Source: CAYWNA01 sp964459305
Lineage (GTDB): Bacteria > Planctomycetota > Planctomycetia > Pirellulales > Pirellulaceae
NCBI GenBank assembly: GCA_964459305.1
Contig: CAYWNA010000026.1
Span: forward strand, 1 to 64,000
Direction: 5' to 3'
Length of the DNA: 64,000 nt
Of the stretch, positions 34,524 through 43,579 are shown piece by piece. The notes below the pieces were generated by a model that saw only the letters and a program-made list of their open reading frames with translations, was not told the DNA's origin and made no database searches. The position numbers and the translations under genes are program-made. The first letter of the stretch is position 1, and the number at the start of each line of letters is the position of its first letter.

Positions 34524-35381
34524 CTACTCGGCTACGACGTCGTTTCTTAGCACGCCAATCTTCTCGATTTCAACCTCGATCACATTTCCCGGCTTCAACA
34601 GGACCGGTGGTTTCCTCGCGAAACCAACTCCGGGTGGAGTACCCGTGAAGATCACATCACCCGGTCTCAACGTACAAACGCCAGAGATATACTCTACCAA
34701 GCGGTCAACGGGGAAGATCAGTTGATTCGTGTTCGATTGCTGCATCGTCTCGCCGTTGAGGCGAAGACAGATATCCAGCGTACCGGGATCGTCGATTTCG
34801 TCACTAGTGACCAGTTCCGGCCCAAACGGAGCGAAACTGTCGAATGTCTTGCCCAGCAGCCACTGTCCGCCAGGCTTGGCCAGTTGCCAGTCTCGGGCTG
34901 ATACATCATGGCCACAGGCGTATCCCGCCACGTACTGGAAGGCCTCCTCGCGTGGTACGTGCCGGCCTTCGCGACCGATGACGACCACCAACTCCGCCTC
35001 GTAGTCTACCTGGCTACTCAGCTTCGGCAGCACAATCGGATGGCCGTGCCCACTGACTGCACTGGGAAACTTGTTGAAGACGACGGGCTCGTCGGGTATC
35101 TGCGATCCGGATTCGGCCGCATGATCGGCGTAGTTCAAACCGATGCAAATTACCTTTTCCGGATCGGGCACTGGGGCCAGCACCTTGATCGCCTGCCCGT
35201 CGAGCAGCATCCCTTTGGCCATCGCGGCACGCGCCCGGTCCAGTCCCGCCGGTCCCTGCTGCAATAGCGATCTCATCGAAGTCGGGATTTCTGGATCAGC
35301 CTGATTCAGGTCCACGTACCCGCCGTCGCGGGCTCCAGCAACACGTGGCCCAGTTTCGCTTTGATACGTGATCAGTCGCAT
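34524..35381 (-). CDS. Fumarylacetoacetate hydrolase (FAH) family protein
   Basis: Enzyme of 285 residues in the FAH superfamily, which hydrolyses or decarboxylates 2-oxo-acid substrates such as fumarylpyruvate, oxaloacetate or 2-oxopent-4-enoate. Diagnostic segments are ICIGLNYADHAAE, VVFNKFPSAVSG, the metal-binding SSQVDYEAELVVVIG (E-x-E plus Asp) and GDVIFTGTPPGVGFARKP. No N-terminal signal, so it is cytoplasmic. It is followed by a hairpin and has no pathway partners nearby, so the precise substrate is open. Confidence 0.85.
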   Translation of the reverse strand: MRLITYQSETGPRVAGARDGGYVDLNQADPEIPTSMRSLLQQGPAGLDRARAAMAKGMLLDGQAIKVLAPVPDPEKVICIGLNYADHAAESGSQIPDEPVVFNKFPSAVSGHGHPIVLPKLSSQVDYEAELVVVIGREGRHVPREEAFQYVAGYACGHDVSARDWQLAKPGGQWLLGKTFDSFAPFGPELVTSDEIDDPGTLDICLRLNGETMQQSNTNQLIFPVDRLVEYISGVCTLRPGDVIFTGTPPGVGFARKPPVLLKPGNVIEVEIEKIGVLRNDVVAE

Positions 35382-35596
35382 CGTGTACGCTTCCTTTGGT
35401 CTAGAGTTCTTTGCCTGGGCAACTTAACGGATCTCGCCACGGGACACAAGAACTCCGATCGTATCGGTTGTGACGTTACTGCGTGCACCGTAAACGCCGG
35501 CAGGTAGCGCAAAGCTCGCGGTGGGTATTAGCCGTTTGACCAACTGCCACACGCGACCTAGGCTTTTTACGACCGCTATATTCTTGACGCCGGGCA

Positions 35597-37801
35597 ATGC
35601 GAATGTCTCAGGATACAGAGAAGCACATCTCGCTGAACACGGTCGGAGGTGCGCCTGCAACGGATCGCCAGATCACGGTACTATCGTCACTGTTGGAGAG
35701 CATTGACGAGGTCACACAGCCCCGAGTCTCAGCCAAGGCCAAAGCCGACGCGGCCTATGAGAACCGCTTGGTGCAGGTCCGGCTCGGAATGGCCAGCAGT
35801 CTGTTCGTTGCGCTCCGGGCCAGACACCCGAGAACGGCGGCCCACAGCCTGCGCGTCGCCTTGGCGAGTTCGTCCTGGTCCATCTTGCTAGAACTGAGCG
35901 ATGAGGTTCGCGACGAATTAGAGGTCGCGGCGCTGCTCCACGATGTTGGCAAGATCGGGGTACCGGATCGCGTATTGCTCAAGCCGGGCAAACTCACATC
36001 AGAAGAAGCGATATTGATGAATCGCCAGCGCGATTACGCTCGGGAGATCCTGGCCTGCTGTGCTCCGAAGAAGATTATCGACATCGTGTACTACACATCG
36101 GCTTGGTATGACGGCCGAAACAACGATTTCGACCGCAACGGGAAGGAACTGCCGCTGGGCTCGCGCATCCTGTCGATCCTCGACGCCTTCGATGCCATGA
36201 CTACGGACCATGTCTATCGCCGCGCCATGTCGCGCGAGCGGGCAATGGCCGAGTTGTTCGAATATGCCGAGACGCAGTTTGATCCGTATCTGGTACAGCA
36301 GTTCAGTGGTTTTCTTGCCGCCAATCACAACAAACTGACCGCCGCGGTGTCCCGGCATTGGCTCGAAGAGTTGAAGAACACCGAGCCCGACGCGCGGTGG
36401 CGACTGTCTTCACCACCGGCCCGAGATGCGCACGTTGATTTCGACAGGCTTTTCCACGATCGCCTGCTGGAAAGCATGGACGATGGGGTCATATTTGTAG
36501 ACACCGGGCTGAAAATCTTGAAATGGAATCGAGCGGTCGAACTGCTGACCGGCGTGGCGGCTTCAAGTGCCGAACAGCAGCATTGGGATCCCGCGATGCT
36601 CAAGGTGCGAGATGAGGAATTCAACCTGCTCCCGGCCGAAAAATGCCCGATGATCAATGCCGTTAGAACGGGTGCGTGCTTGAGGAAGCGTCTGTTCGTC
36701 GCCGACGGGCAAAAAGAGAACAGATCGGTCAACGCGTTCGCTACTCCGATCCTCGGTGCCGACGGTTCGGTCTGCGGCGCCGCCCTGTTGCTGCAAGATT
36801 CTTCGTCTCAGGTCACACTGGAAGAGCGCGTACAGCGGCTGAACGAGAAAACCAGGCAAGATGCATTGACCGGTGTGGCCAACCGAGCGGGATTCGACCG
36901 CGCTCACCAGGATTTTGTGGATGCGCATCTGGAACGAGCCACCCCATACAGTCTGATCATCTGTGATTTGGATCATTTCAAGAGGATCAACGATAACTTC
37001 GGGCACCAGGCGGGCGACGAAGCCTTGATCGTGTTGGCGGGCTCACTCAAGAAGCACTGTGCCGATGGTGGCCTTGTCGCCCGCTACGGCGGCGAGGAGT
37101 TCGTGCTGTTGTGCCCGGATTGCGACAACAACAAGGCAACGGCGCTGGCTGAAACGATTCGCCAGGCATTGGCCGACCAGTCCCACGCGGCGCTGGACGG
37201 CAAGTGTATTACCGCCAGTTTTGGCGTCACCGAATTGCAGCCCGGGGACACACCGGACATCATGTTACGACGGGCCGATCGGGCGCTCCTGCAAGCCAAG
37301 AACGACGGACGCAACACGGTCGTCCAAGTCGGCGTGGGCATGAGCGGGAAAACGGAAACGCCCGAACGCCAATCTGGATGGCGTGGATGGTTGAAGGATA
37401 AGTCAGCCAGTGAGGGGCTCAATTGCACTTTGATCACCGCTGTCCCGCTCAAATTGGCCGCAGAGAAGTTGCGAGGCTTTGTGTTTGACCAGGGCGCAGA
37501 GGTTCTGGAAATCGAAGAAAACTACGTCTCACTCCAGATCGATGGCCGAAACTCGCCAACGTCGCGCCGCAACAGCGACCGGCCCACCCCTTTTATTGTG
37601 CAATTGCGGTTCGAGGAAACTCGGCTGGGATCGGACCGACGATCAGGCACCAACGCCCTGCGCACCCTGGCACATGTCACCATCCGTCCCAAACGCAATC
37701 GCGATCGCCGGCGAGGCGACGTGGGCGACCGTGCCCAGGATCTGCTTTTCAGCCTTAAATCCTACCTGATGGCTCACGATTTCTTCGAGCCGAAGAAATA
37801 G
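35597..37801 (+). CDS. HD-domain/GGDEF signalling protein with degenerate GYP motif
   Basis: Cyclic-di-GMP type protein of 734 residues. Residues about 85-235 are an HD phosphohydrolase domain: HSLRVALASSSWS and LLHDVGKIGVPDRVLLKPGKL carry the His and His-Asp ligands, but the usual HHE...GYP segment is replaced by VYYTSAWYDGRNNDFDRNG. A PAS-like region follows (about 285-400). A GGDEF domain (about 415-575) has IICDLDHFKRINDNFGH and the active motif RYGGEEFVLL, so it can plausibly make c-di-GMP. The C-terminal 150 residues are unassigned and Arg-rich. Start is ATG 35597 or 35603. Net activity is probably diguanylate cyclase with an altered HD domain. Confidence 0.82.
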   Translation: MRMSQDTEKHISLNTVGGAPATDRQITVLSSLLESIDEVTQPRVSAKAKADAAYENRLVQVRLGMASSLFVALRARHPRTAAHSLRVALASSSWSILLELSDEVRDELEVAALLHDVGKIGVPDRVLLKPGKLTSEEAILMNRQRDYAREILACCAPKKIIDIVYYTSAWYDGRNNDFDRNGKELPLGSRILSILDAFDAMTTDHVYRRAMSRERAMAELFEYAETQFDPYLVQQFSGFLAANHNKLTAAVSRHWLEELKNTEPDARWRLSSPPARDAHVDFDRLFHDRLLESMDDGVIFVDTGLKILKWNRAVELLTGVAASSAEQQHWDPAMLKVRDEEFNLLPAEKCPMINAVRTGACLRKRLFVADGQKENRSVNAFATPILGADGSVCGAALLLQDSSSQVTLEERVQRLNEKTRQDALTGVANRAGFDRAHQDFVDAHLERATPYSLIICDLDHFKRINDNFGHQAGDEALIVLAGSLKKHCADGGLVARYGGEEFVLLCPDCDNNKATALAETIRQALADQSHAALDGKCITASFGVTELQPGDTPDIMLRRADRALLQAKNDGRNTVVQVGVGMSGKTETPERQSGWRGWLKDKSASEGLNCTLITAVPLKLAAEKLRGFVFDQGAEVLEIEENYVSLQIDGRNSPTSRRNSDRPTPFIVQLRFEETRLGSDRRSGTNALRTLAHVTIRPKRNRDRRRGDVGDRAQDLLFSLKSYLMAHDFFEPKK

Positions 37802-37856
37802 GCCGTTGGCGGATCGCATTCTCCGCAGTCTAACGCGCCGATGGTCCACGACTGAT

Positions 37857-37882
37857 ATTGCGGACCTCGCGAAGTCCGCAAT
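37857..37882. repeat. 9-bp stem hairpin after the HD/GGDEF gene
   Basis: ATTGCGGAC-CTCGCGAA-GTCCGCAAT, 55 bases past the stop codon. No T-tract on either strand, so it is either a weak terminator or one of the many short palindromes in this genome. Confidence 0.45.
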
Positions 37883-38071
37883 TATCCGAGACCCTCCTTA
37901 CCGGGCTATCTTGTTAGGGCTCGCTTGATTCTGAATCGCAGCCGTTGGCGTATGGACATTCTCAAGCGGCCTCGCTTTGGTACAATTCCAATACGCGGTT
38001 AGTTCCACTGTCTCACGTCGGTTCGTAGTACCACGTTTACGCGGCCTCGATCCGGTAGGCCTGGCGATTTT

Positions 38072-38085
38072 CCGCCTGAAGGCGG
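38072..38085. repeat. CCGCCTGAAGGCGG palindrome, family C copy 2
   Basis: Same 14-mer as at 26358-26371 and 39691-39704, here upstream of the LarA-like gene. Confidence 0.55.
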
Positions 38086-38201
38086 TACTGCAAACGAGCT
38101 CGCCGCCCAATCGAGGCAGTCGGACAAGCCAATCTGCACGGTCGTTGAAGCATTTGGCGGGCGACTCAGGAACTACTTGCGCTCAATGGAGGCATGACAA
38201 G

Positions 38202-39473
38202 ATGACGATGTATTTCGCCGAAGGATCGTCAACAACGGAATTGACGGAGACCCAACTTCGTGATGCTTTAGCGACCTGCTTCCAGCAGCTGGGCCATCGT
38301 GAACGCGTTCTGGCCTTGCCGCCGGATTTCACGCGTTTTTTCAGCCGCGCGGGTCTGTTGACTTGCATGACATACGAGCATTTTGGCGTGTGTCTTGTCG
38401 ACGTCATGCCTGCGTTGGGAACTCACGTCCCGATGGCGGACTGGCAATTGGAGAGGATGTTTCCGGGCCTGCCCAAGTCGCTGATTCGCGAACACCATTG
38501 GCGCGAGGATGTGCTCACGATCGGTGAAGTACCGTCGGAGTTCGTGTCGGAAGTGACAGACGGTATCTCCGCAAAGCCATGGCCCGTGCAGTTGAACAAG
38601 CTGGTGTGGGAAGGCGGCCACGATCTGATCCTGTCGATCGGGCAAGTCGTGCCGCACGAAGTCATCGGCATGGCCAACTACAACAAGAACGTCTTCGTCG
38701 GTACGGGCGGAGTCCGAGGAATCAACGAAAGCCACTTCATCGGCGCCGCCTACGGCATGGAACGGATGATGGGCCGAGCCGACACGCCTCTGCGACGCAT
38801 CCTGAACTATGCCCAGGACAACTTCTGCCAGCACCTCCCGCTCGTTTACGTGCTCACGGTTGTAGGCGCGAATGATGATGGCGAGTTGGTCACCCGAGGG
38901 TTGTATATTGGCGACGACCACGACTGTTTCGAGCGAGCCGCTGAGCTATCCGTGCAGGTGAACTTCACCGTGTTGAAGGAAGAACTGTGCAAGGTGGTCG
39001 TATACCTGGATCCGGAGGAATTTCACAGCACATGGCTGGGAAACAAGTCGATCTACCGCACGCGGATGGCGATCGCCGACGAAGGAGAGCTGATCGTATT
39101 GGCGCCTGCGGTGAAAACGTTCGGCGAAGACCCTGATATCGACCGGCTGATTCGAAAATATGGCTATCGCACAACGCCGGAAATCATGAAGTTTGTGGAC
39201 GAGAATGAAGATCTGCAGGGCAATCTCTCGGCAGCCGCTCACTTGATCCACGGTTCATCGGAGAACCGTTTCACCGTCACCTACTGTCCAGGCGAGCTCT
39301 CACGCGAGGAGATCGAGGGCGTCGGGTATGAATACGGTGAACTTGGACCCATGCAGCAGCGATACAATCCGCAGCAATTGACCGATGGCTGGAACACGAT
39401 GCCCGATGGCGAGAGAATCTTCTTCATAAGCAATCCCGCACTCGGTCTCTGGGCGCACGAGAGCCGACTGTAA
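38202..39473 (+). CDS. LarA-like (DUF2088) lactate racemase-domain protein
   Basis: Protein of 423 residues resembling the LarA family (nickel-pincer-dependent lactate racemase and related hydroxyacid epimerases). Visible family-like segments are VLALPPDFTRFFSRAG near residue 35, equivalent to the D-x-T-R-P motif, and later GQVVPHEVIGMANYNKNVF and GTGGVRGINESHFIG, with a conserved His. The C-terminus is GLWAHESRL. ATG 38202 is preferred because GGAGG lies 9 bases upstream. No larB/larC/larE maturation genes are adjacent, so dependence on the pincer cofactor is not shown; a D-mannonate epimerase-type activity is equally possible. Confidence 0.65.
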   Translation: MTMYFAEGSSTTELTETQLRDALATCFQQLGHRERVLALPPDFTRFFSRAGLLTCMTYEHFGVCLVDVMPALGTHVPMADWQLERMFPGLPKSLIREHHWREDVLTIGEVPSEFVSEVTDGISAKPWPVQLNKLVWEGGHDLILSIGQVVPHEVIGMANYNKNVFVGTGGVRGINESHFIGAAYGMERMMGRADTPLRRILNYAQDNFCQHLPLVYVLTVVGANDDGELVTRGLYIGDDHDCFERAAELSVQVNFTVLKEELCKVVVYLDPEEFHSTWLGNKSIYRTRMAIADEGELIVLAPAVKTFGEDPDIDRLIRKYGYRTTPEIMKFVDENEDLQGNLSAAAHLIHGSSENRFTVTYCPGELSREEIEGVGYEYGELGPMQQRYNPQQLTDGWNTMPDGERIFFISNPALGLWAHESRL

Positions 39474-39690
39474 TGCAGTAGGGACGGTCCAGCGTGGGTG
39501 AAGATGCCGGCGCCCCGGTGCGTCGCGCTACGATAGCTGCGGATATTGTGCTTCCGCGTGTTGCGACGACGCTGTAAAGTTGCGCCGTGGCAGAATCGGC
39601 TAGAAAGCGGTCTTTCAACAGAACTGGCGCATGGACCGAGTGAAAGGCGGCTCGCAGTACCGCCTTTGGGCAGTGTCACGCATCTAAAGA

Positions 39691-39704
39691 CCGCCTGAAG
39701 GCGG
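39691..39704. repeat. CCGCCTGAAGGCGG palindrome, family C copy 3
   Basis: Third copy of the 14-mer, followed by GGCTACGAAC, 48 bases before the M42 peptidase start. A related GGCGG...CCGCC pair lies just upstream (about 39645-39665). Confidence 0.55.
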
Positions 39705-39751
39705 GGCTACGAACTACTTCTTGCGACAGTTCAAGAAACCAAGGAGTGCTT

Positions 39752-40831
39752 ATGGATACTTCCGCTCATGAGTTGTTTAGGAAACTGTTGGAGACAGCGG
39801 GCCCGTCTGGTTACGAGCAGTCGATGCAGAAGATTGTACGCGACTACGTGGGGGGCTTTTCGGACGAGATTACGGTCGACGTTCATGGCAATGTGATCGC
39901 TTGTCTGAATCCCGGTCAGCCGTTGCGCGTGATGTTGGCCGGGCACTGCGATCAGATCGGTATGTTGATCACTCACATCGACGAGAAGGGATTCCTTTAC
40001 GCCCAGACGATTGGCAGTTGGGATCCTCAGCAGTTGATTGGCCAACGGATGACGGTATGGACGCGTGAGGGACCAATTCCAGCCGCGATTGCCCGGAAGC
40101 CGATTCACTTGCTGAACGACCAAGAGAAGAAGCAGGTGGTAAAGCTGGAGGAACTCTGGCTGGATATCGGTGCCAAAGACGAAGAGGATGCCCGTGAGGT
40201 TGTCACGGTCGGAGACCCCGTGACTTTGGAGTTGGGCTATCGCCAGTTCCGGAATGGCCTGGCCAGCGCGCCCGGCATGGACGATTCCACGGGCCTTTGG
40301 GTGGTGATGGAGGCTTTGCGCCGAGCATCCCAGAAGGAGTTGCGTTGCTCGTTGTATGCGGTGTCGACCGTTCAGGAGGAAATCGGCCTTCGCGGTGCCC
40401 GGACCAGTGCGTTCGGTATCGACCCGCAGGTCGGCGTGGCGGTAGATGTGACACACGCCACGGATTGTCCGACCATCGACCAGCGTCAGCAGGGCGACAT
40501 CAAACTGCGTGGAGGCCCAGTGGTTTACCGCGGGCCGAATATGAATCCCGTTGTTTCGGAACGGCTGATTGAGACCGCCAAGACCAGCGAGATACCTTAT
40601 CAGCCAGCCGCTATTGGCCGAGCCTCGCCGAACGACGCAAACCCGATCCAGATCTCGCGAGCCGGCGTTGCCACCGGCCTGGTGAGCATTCCCTGCCGGT
40701 ACATGCACAGTGCCGTGGAAACCGTGTCGCTGGATGACATCGACCACGCCGCAGATCTGTTGGCCGAGTTCGCGGCCGGGCTGTCTGGCGAGGAGGAGTT
40801 TGCGCCGTTGCCCAACACTGGATCGCAGTGA
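39752..40831 (+). CDS. M42-family glutamyl aminopeptidase/endo-glucanase-like metallopeptidase
   Basis: Di-zinc aminopeptidase-like enzyme of 359 residues. Metal and catalytic residues of the M42 family are all present: His in LAGHCDQIGML, Asp in GMDDSTGLWV, the Glu pair in VQEEIGLRGA, Asp in AVDVTHATD and His in RYMHSAVETV. The N-terminal SGYEQSMQKIVRDYV region and TVDVHGNVIA segment are standard. A strong AAGGAG precedes ATG 39752 by 5 bases. These enzymes form large TET-type peptidase particles in the cytoplasm and degrade short peptides. The assignment to M42 is firm; precise residue preference is not. Confidence 0.88.
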   Translation: MDTSAHELFRKLLETAGPSGYEQSMQKIVRDYVGGFSDEITVDVHGNVIACLNPGQPLRVMLAGHCDQIGMLITHIDEKGFLYAQTIGSWDPQQLIGQRMTVWTREGPIPAAIARKPIHLLNDQEKKQVVKLEELWLDIGAKDEEDAREVVTVGDPVTLELGYRQFRNGLASAPGMDDSTGLWVVMEALRRASQKELRCSLYAVSTVQEEIGLRGARTSAFGIDPQVGVAVDVTHATDCPTIDQRQQGDIKLRGGPVVYRGPNMNPVVSERLIETAKTSEIPYQPAAIGRASPNDANPIQISRAGVATGLVSIPCRYMHSAVETVSLDDIDHAADLLAEFAAGLSGEEEFAPLPNTGSQ

Positions 40832-40868
40832 TCCGAAGTTCCGCTAGTACCTCGCGTCTCTTGTTTTC

Positions 40869-40923
40869 GTAGGTTGGCCTTTCCAGGCCGAGCGGAACGC
40901 CGACGGCCTGGAGGCCGTCGTAC
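40869..40923. repeat. GTAGGTTGGCC..GGCCGTCGTAC palindromic repeat
   Basis: Two arms (40869-40890 and 40902-40923) built around GGCCT...AGGCC pair imperfectly. It separates the convergent M42 peptidase and endonuclease/phosphatase genes (stop codons at 40831 and 40949). Structure resembles the GGCC-rich family B repeats, but the sequence differs. Confidence 0.5.
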
Positions 40924-40948
40924 TGACGAATCCGAATGACGTGCGGTA

Positions 40949-41938
40949 CTAGCGTATAGGAGCCTCTGGGCGCGTCGCGATACGCCCGGGTTGGCCGCCT
41001 TCGTAGGCGCTGAATTCGGCCCATACGGGAAGATGGTCCGAAACTTCTATCGCCTCGTCCATCGAAAGATTGTACTGCCGTAGGAAGTCAAGCACTCCAC
41101 CACGACCGGTGAATTCGCGAGTTGCCTCGCGGTGGAAGACGATGTTGTCGTACTGCTTCGTGCCGCGTGTGTTGGTTTTCGTTATGCCCGAGATCACGCA
41201 AGTGATATCTGATATCTGCCCCAACAGCCCCAGATGCTCGCTGTCGACGTTCAGATCGCCCAGGATGATCACGTCGTCCTCCTTCCGGCCATCGTCACGG
41301 ACCAGGCCGTACACTTGGCCTAGCGCATCCAATTCCTGTTTCGTCTCATCCGGGTCGGTGTGGATATTGACGAGCGAAAAAGTAAACGCTTCGTCCGACG
41401 GAGGGCCTCGCACACGGAACCATCCGACCAGCGGCTCGCGGTGCAACATGTTCGCGGGGTCCTCCACCGTATAGAGTTGGTTGCGATCCACTTCGATGGT
41501 CGTCATGTCGTAGATGAACGTGTACTGTTCCTTGCTCGAAGTGTTGCCGAGCCGGGGGCCGATGACGTAGTCGTACTGGGCTCCGTTGGAGTTGATCAGA
41601 TCGACGAAGCTCGGAATGAGATCTTGGTCCTTGCTGCGGACTTCCTGCACGGCGACGACGTCGAACTGGCGGACGATGCGGGCCAGGATGTCCATCACAT
41701 GTGCCTTCTTGGCCTTGGTGACCCCGAACACTTGGATGTTGAACGATGCGACCTGGATCGTCCCCTTGGCCCGAGCCGGTGGCGGTGTAGTGGCAACCGG
41801 GCCTGTGTTTTCGGAGTCACTGGCGCCGCTGCCCTCGCGCGGGACGATCTGAAAGCCGTCAGGCCCTTGGATTTCGAATTTCTGCAGGAATATCCACGCA
41901 GCACCCGCAATCAGCAGAAAAACAAAGCCTTTCTTCAT
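40949..41938 (-). CDS. Secreted/membrane-anchored endonuclease/exonuclease/phosphatase family protein
   Basis: DNase I-like fold protein of 329 residues with an N-terminal hydrophobic anchor (GFVFLLIAGAAWIFLQ), so active outside the cytoplasm. After a Pro/Thr-rich linker, the domain has intact catalytic and metal motifs: ASFNIQVFG (Asn), VVAVQEVRS (Glu), SLVNIHTDPD (His), VIILGDLNVDSEH (Asp-x-Asn) and IEVSDHLPVWAEF (Asp-His). Such proteins hydrolyse phosphodiesters in nucleic acid or phospholipid/phosphoinositide. Which of these applies is unknown. It is transcribed away from the Tad cluster. Confidence 0.85.
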   Translation of the reverse strand: MKKGFVFLLIAGAAWIFLQKFEIQGPDGFQIVPREGSGASDSENTGPVATTPPPARAKGTIQVASFNIQVFGVTKAKKAHVMDILARIVRQFDVVAVQEVRSKDQDLIPSFVDLINSNGAQYDYVIGPRLGNTSSKEQYTFIYDMTTIEVDRNQLYTVEDPANMLHREPLVGWFRVRGPPSDEAFTFSLVNIHTDPDETKQELDALGQVYGLVRDDGRKEDDVIILGDLNVDSEHLGLLGQISDITCVISGITKTNTRGTKQYDNIVFHREATREFTGRGGVLDFLRQYNLSMDEAIEVSDHLPVWAEFSAYEGGQPGRIATRPEAPIR

Positions 41939-42309
41939 GAGCCCCTCCTTGGGCGCAAGCCAGAGAATACATGCGTCGAAGTCGTGAGAAGGTGAGGAGA
42001 TCGGAGCAGCGGGGCGGGAAGATAGCCAAACGGCGACGGTAGTTCCAGATCACTTTCGGGCCATTCAAAGCTAGCAGCGTGACAGCATTCCTCCCAAAAG
42101 GCCGATGCGTGCGGGCATCATGTTGCGTTTTGGCAACACGTTCCGCCTAGCGGTTGTGTGGCCTGTGCGACGTTTCCCCAAACCCTGCAACCGCTTACAG
42201 CCAGCAATTTGACAGGGGCCGGATATGACCTAGGCTTCCTATGGAAGATCGCAGGTAGCTGCGCTTCGAGCCGATAGTTCAGACCCAATGAGTCTGGGGA
42301 AGTGACACC
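41939..42309. other. Divergent intergenic region upstream of the Tad locus
   Basis: This 371-base stretch separates the minus-strand nuclease gene from the plus-strand pilus genes. It holds a small hairpin (TGTTGC-GTTTTG-GCAACA, 42121-42138) and a candidate promoter at 42209-42236. No coding frame with a start and ribosome binding site was seen, and no Flp pilin gene. Confidence 0.55.
42209..42236 (+). promoter_or_regulatory. Candidate promoter of the Tad pilus locus
   Basis: TTGACA (42209-42214), 16 bases, then TAGGCT (42231-42236). The -35 matches the sigma-70 consensus exactly, the -10 is weak. Distance to the 36-aa ORF start is about 70 bases. Confidence 0.35.
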
Positions 42310-42420
42310 ATGTACGGTTTTATCACACAAGAAGCATTGTCCGGCGCGGTTGAGATTGCGTGTTATTTTTCGACCGCCGTAGCCGTTCTCGTCAGTTTCT
42401 TGCTGAACATGCGATTCTGA
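42310..42420 (+). CDS. 36-aa membrane microprotein at the head of the Tad locus
   Basis: Short ORF: ATG 42310 to TGA 42420, preceded by GGGGAAG about 8 bases upstream. The product MYGFITQEALSGAVEIACYF... ends ...VSFLLNMRF. Almost all of it from residue 13 onward is one hydrophobic helix, so it would be a single-pass membrane protein. It is not a typical Flp pilin: no Gly/Glu cleavage site followed by a Tyr-rich hydrophobic stretch is present. Position just before cpaA, good ribosome binding site and composition argue for translation. It might be a small accessory or pilin-like subunit, but no family is recognised. Confidence 0.55.
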   Translation: MYGFITQEALSGAVEIACYFSTAVAVLVSFLLNMRF

Positions 42421-42487
42421 AGCGAGCATAACGGAGGTCGCGATAGCGACCGAATGGAGCCGACAAAGGAAAACGGGAGTGGACGTC

Positions 42488-43054
42488 ATGGAGTATTACT
42501 CAACTTTGGGTGCCGCGTTGATCGAGCATTGGCCAATTTGGCTTCTCAGCATTGTCTTGGTCGTGGCGGCAGTGATCGACGGATTCGAGTTGAAGGTGCC
42601 TAACTGGTTGACCTTTCCCCTGGTAATTAGCGGGTGGATCTACAGTTCGGCCGCCTTCGGTTGGGAAGGGCTGGCATGGAGTGTGGGCGGCACAGCCGTG
42701 GGTCTAGCGCTGTTGCTTCCCGCTTACGCGATCGGAGGCATGGGGGCTGGCGACGTGAAGCTGCTGGCGGGTGTCGGTGCGTGGATTCACGCTACCCATA
42801 CCTTCTACGCGTTCTGCGTCTCGGCGATCGTGGGAGCCATCCTGGCCATTGGGATGGTGCTGTGGAAGCGAAGCTGGCGCAGGCACTTGAACCAGTTTCA
42901 GAGCATCTTGTTCGAGATGATTACGATTCGCGACCCCGCCCAACTATCGGCGATTGCCGCGGAACGTAAGAGTTCGATGTTGTTGTTGCCATACGGCATT
43001 CCCCTCACAATTGGCGCTATTTTCTACTTCGCGTGGACGGGCATGTTGATGTAG
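42488..43054 (+). CDS. cpaA: A24-family prepilin peptidase CpaA/TadV
   Basis: Membrane aspartyl protease of 188 residues that cleaves prepilin leader peptides for the Tad pilus. The two catalytic Asp positions are in VVAAVIDGFELKVPNW and in GGMGAGDVKLLAGVGAW (the G-x-G-D motif). There are about five or six helices, and the N-terminal methylase domain of PilD-type enzymes is missing, as in TadV/CpaA proteins. GGGAG lies 8 bases before ATG 42488; GTG 42479 is a possible alternative. First known gene of the Tad cluster. Confidence 0.9.
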   Translation: MEYYSTLGAALIEHWPIWLLSIVLVVAAVIDGFELKVPNWLTFPLVISGWIYSSAAFGWEGLAWSVGGTAVGLALLLPAYAIGGMGAGDVKLLAGVGAWIHATHTFYAFCVSAIVGAILAIGMVLWKRSWRRHLNQFQSILFEMITIRDPAQLSAIAAERKSSMLLLPYGIPLTIGAIFYFAWTGMLM

Positions 43055-43080
43055 AAAAGTATCCCGGAATGGTGTGAACG

Positions 43081-43554
43081 ATGAAGAAGCAACCAAGAGA
43101 TTACGACAGTTTGCAGCAGACGCGCCAGACAGAACCCGGACGGAAGTCCAACAGGTTTCGGCGTCACAGGCGTCGCGCAGCAGCGGCGGTCGAATTTGCG
43201 ATCGTCGCCCCCGTTTTCTTCATGCTGATCTTCGGCATGTTTGAATTTGGGCGGATGCTGATGGTGCAGCAGGTGCTGACAAACGGCGCTCGTTCCGGCT
43301 CACGCATCGCCGTGATCGACGGTGCAAGTTCGACCGAGGTGATCTCGACTGTTGAAGAGTACCTCGAGGGCGGCTCGATTAACGAGGGGGACGTGACGAT
43401 CACTGTCGACCCGTCGAATCTCGCCCAAACCGACACTGGCGATGCGATCACAGTCGAGCTTTCGGTTCCTTTCGAGGACGTGAGTTGGCTACCGTCGCCT
43501 TGGTTCCTGGAGGACCGGACGTTGACGGCGCACTCGACGATGCGTCGCGAATAA
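43081..43554 (+). CDS. tadE: TadE-family pseudopilin
   Basis: Small protein of 157 residues with the TadE signature: a basic N-terminal stretch (RFRRHRRRAA) leading to AAVEFAIVAPVFFMLIFG, including the conserved Glu of the pseudopilin helix, then the FEFGRMLMVQQVLTNGARSG segment. The rest is an extracytoplasmic beta-rich domain. In Tad systems TadE and TadF are minor pseudopilins processed by the prepilin peptidase. The start is 26 bases after cpaA. Only one TadE-like gene is present, with no separate TadF or TadG. Confidence 0.88.
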   Translation: MKKQPRDYDSLQQTRQTEPGRKSNRFRRHRRRAAAAVEFAIVAPVFFMLIFGMFEFGRMLMVQQVLTNGARSGSRIAVIDGASSTEVISTVEEYLEGGSINEGDVTITVDPSNLAQTDTGDAITVELSVPFEDVSWLPSPWFLEDRTLTAHSTMRRE

Positions 43555-43579
43555 ACTGGCACTGGAGCAACGTGAGAAC

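Larger units (their letters stand above)
37802..38201. other. Intergenic region with short repeats
   Basis: Four hundred bases without a convincing gene; an in-frame upstream extension of the LarA-like gene (37977-38201) lacks a ribosome binding site and codes for repeat-derived sequence. It includes the hairpin at 37857-37882 and the 14-mer palindrome at 38072-38085. A TACAAT word near 37980 could be a -10 but lacks a spaced -35. Confidence 0.5.

Noticed and set aside
37977..38201. N-terminal extension of the LarA-like protein
   Set aside because: The extra 75 codons precede a strong GGAGG and ATG at 38202 and encode repeat-derived sequence including the CCGCCTGAAGGCGG palindrome.
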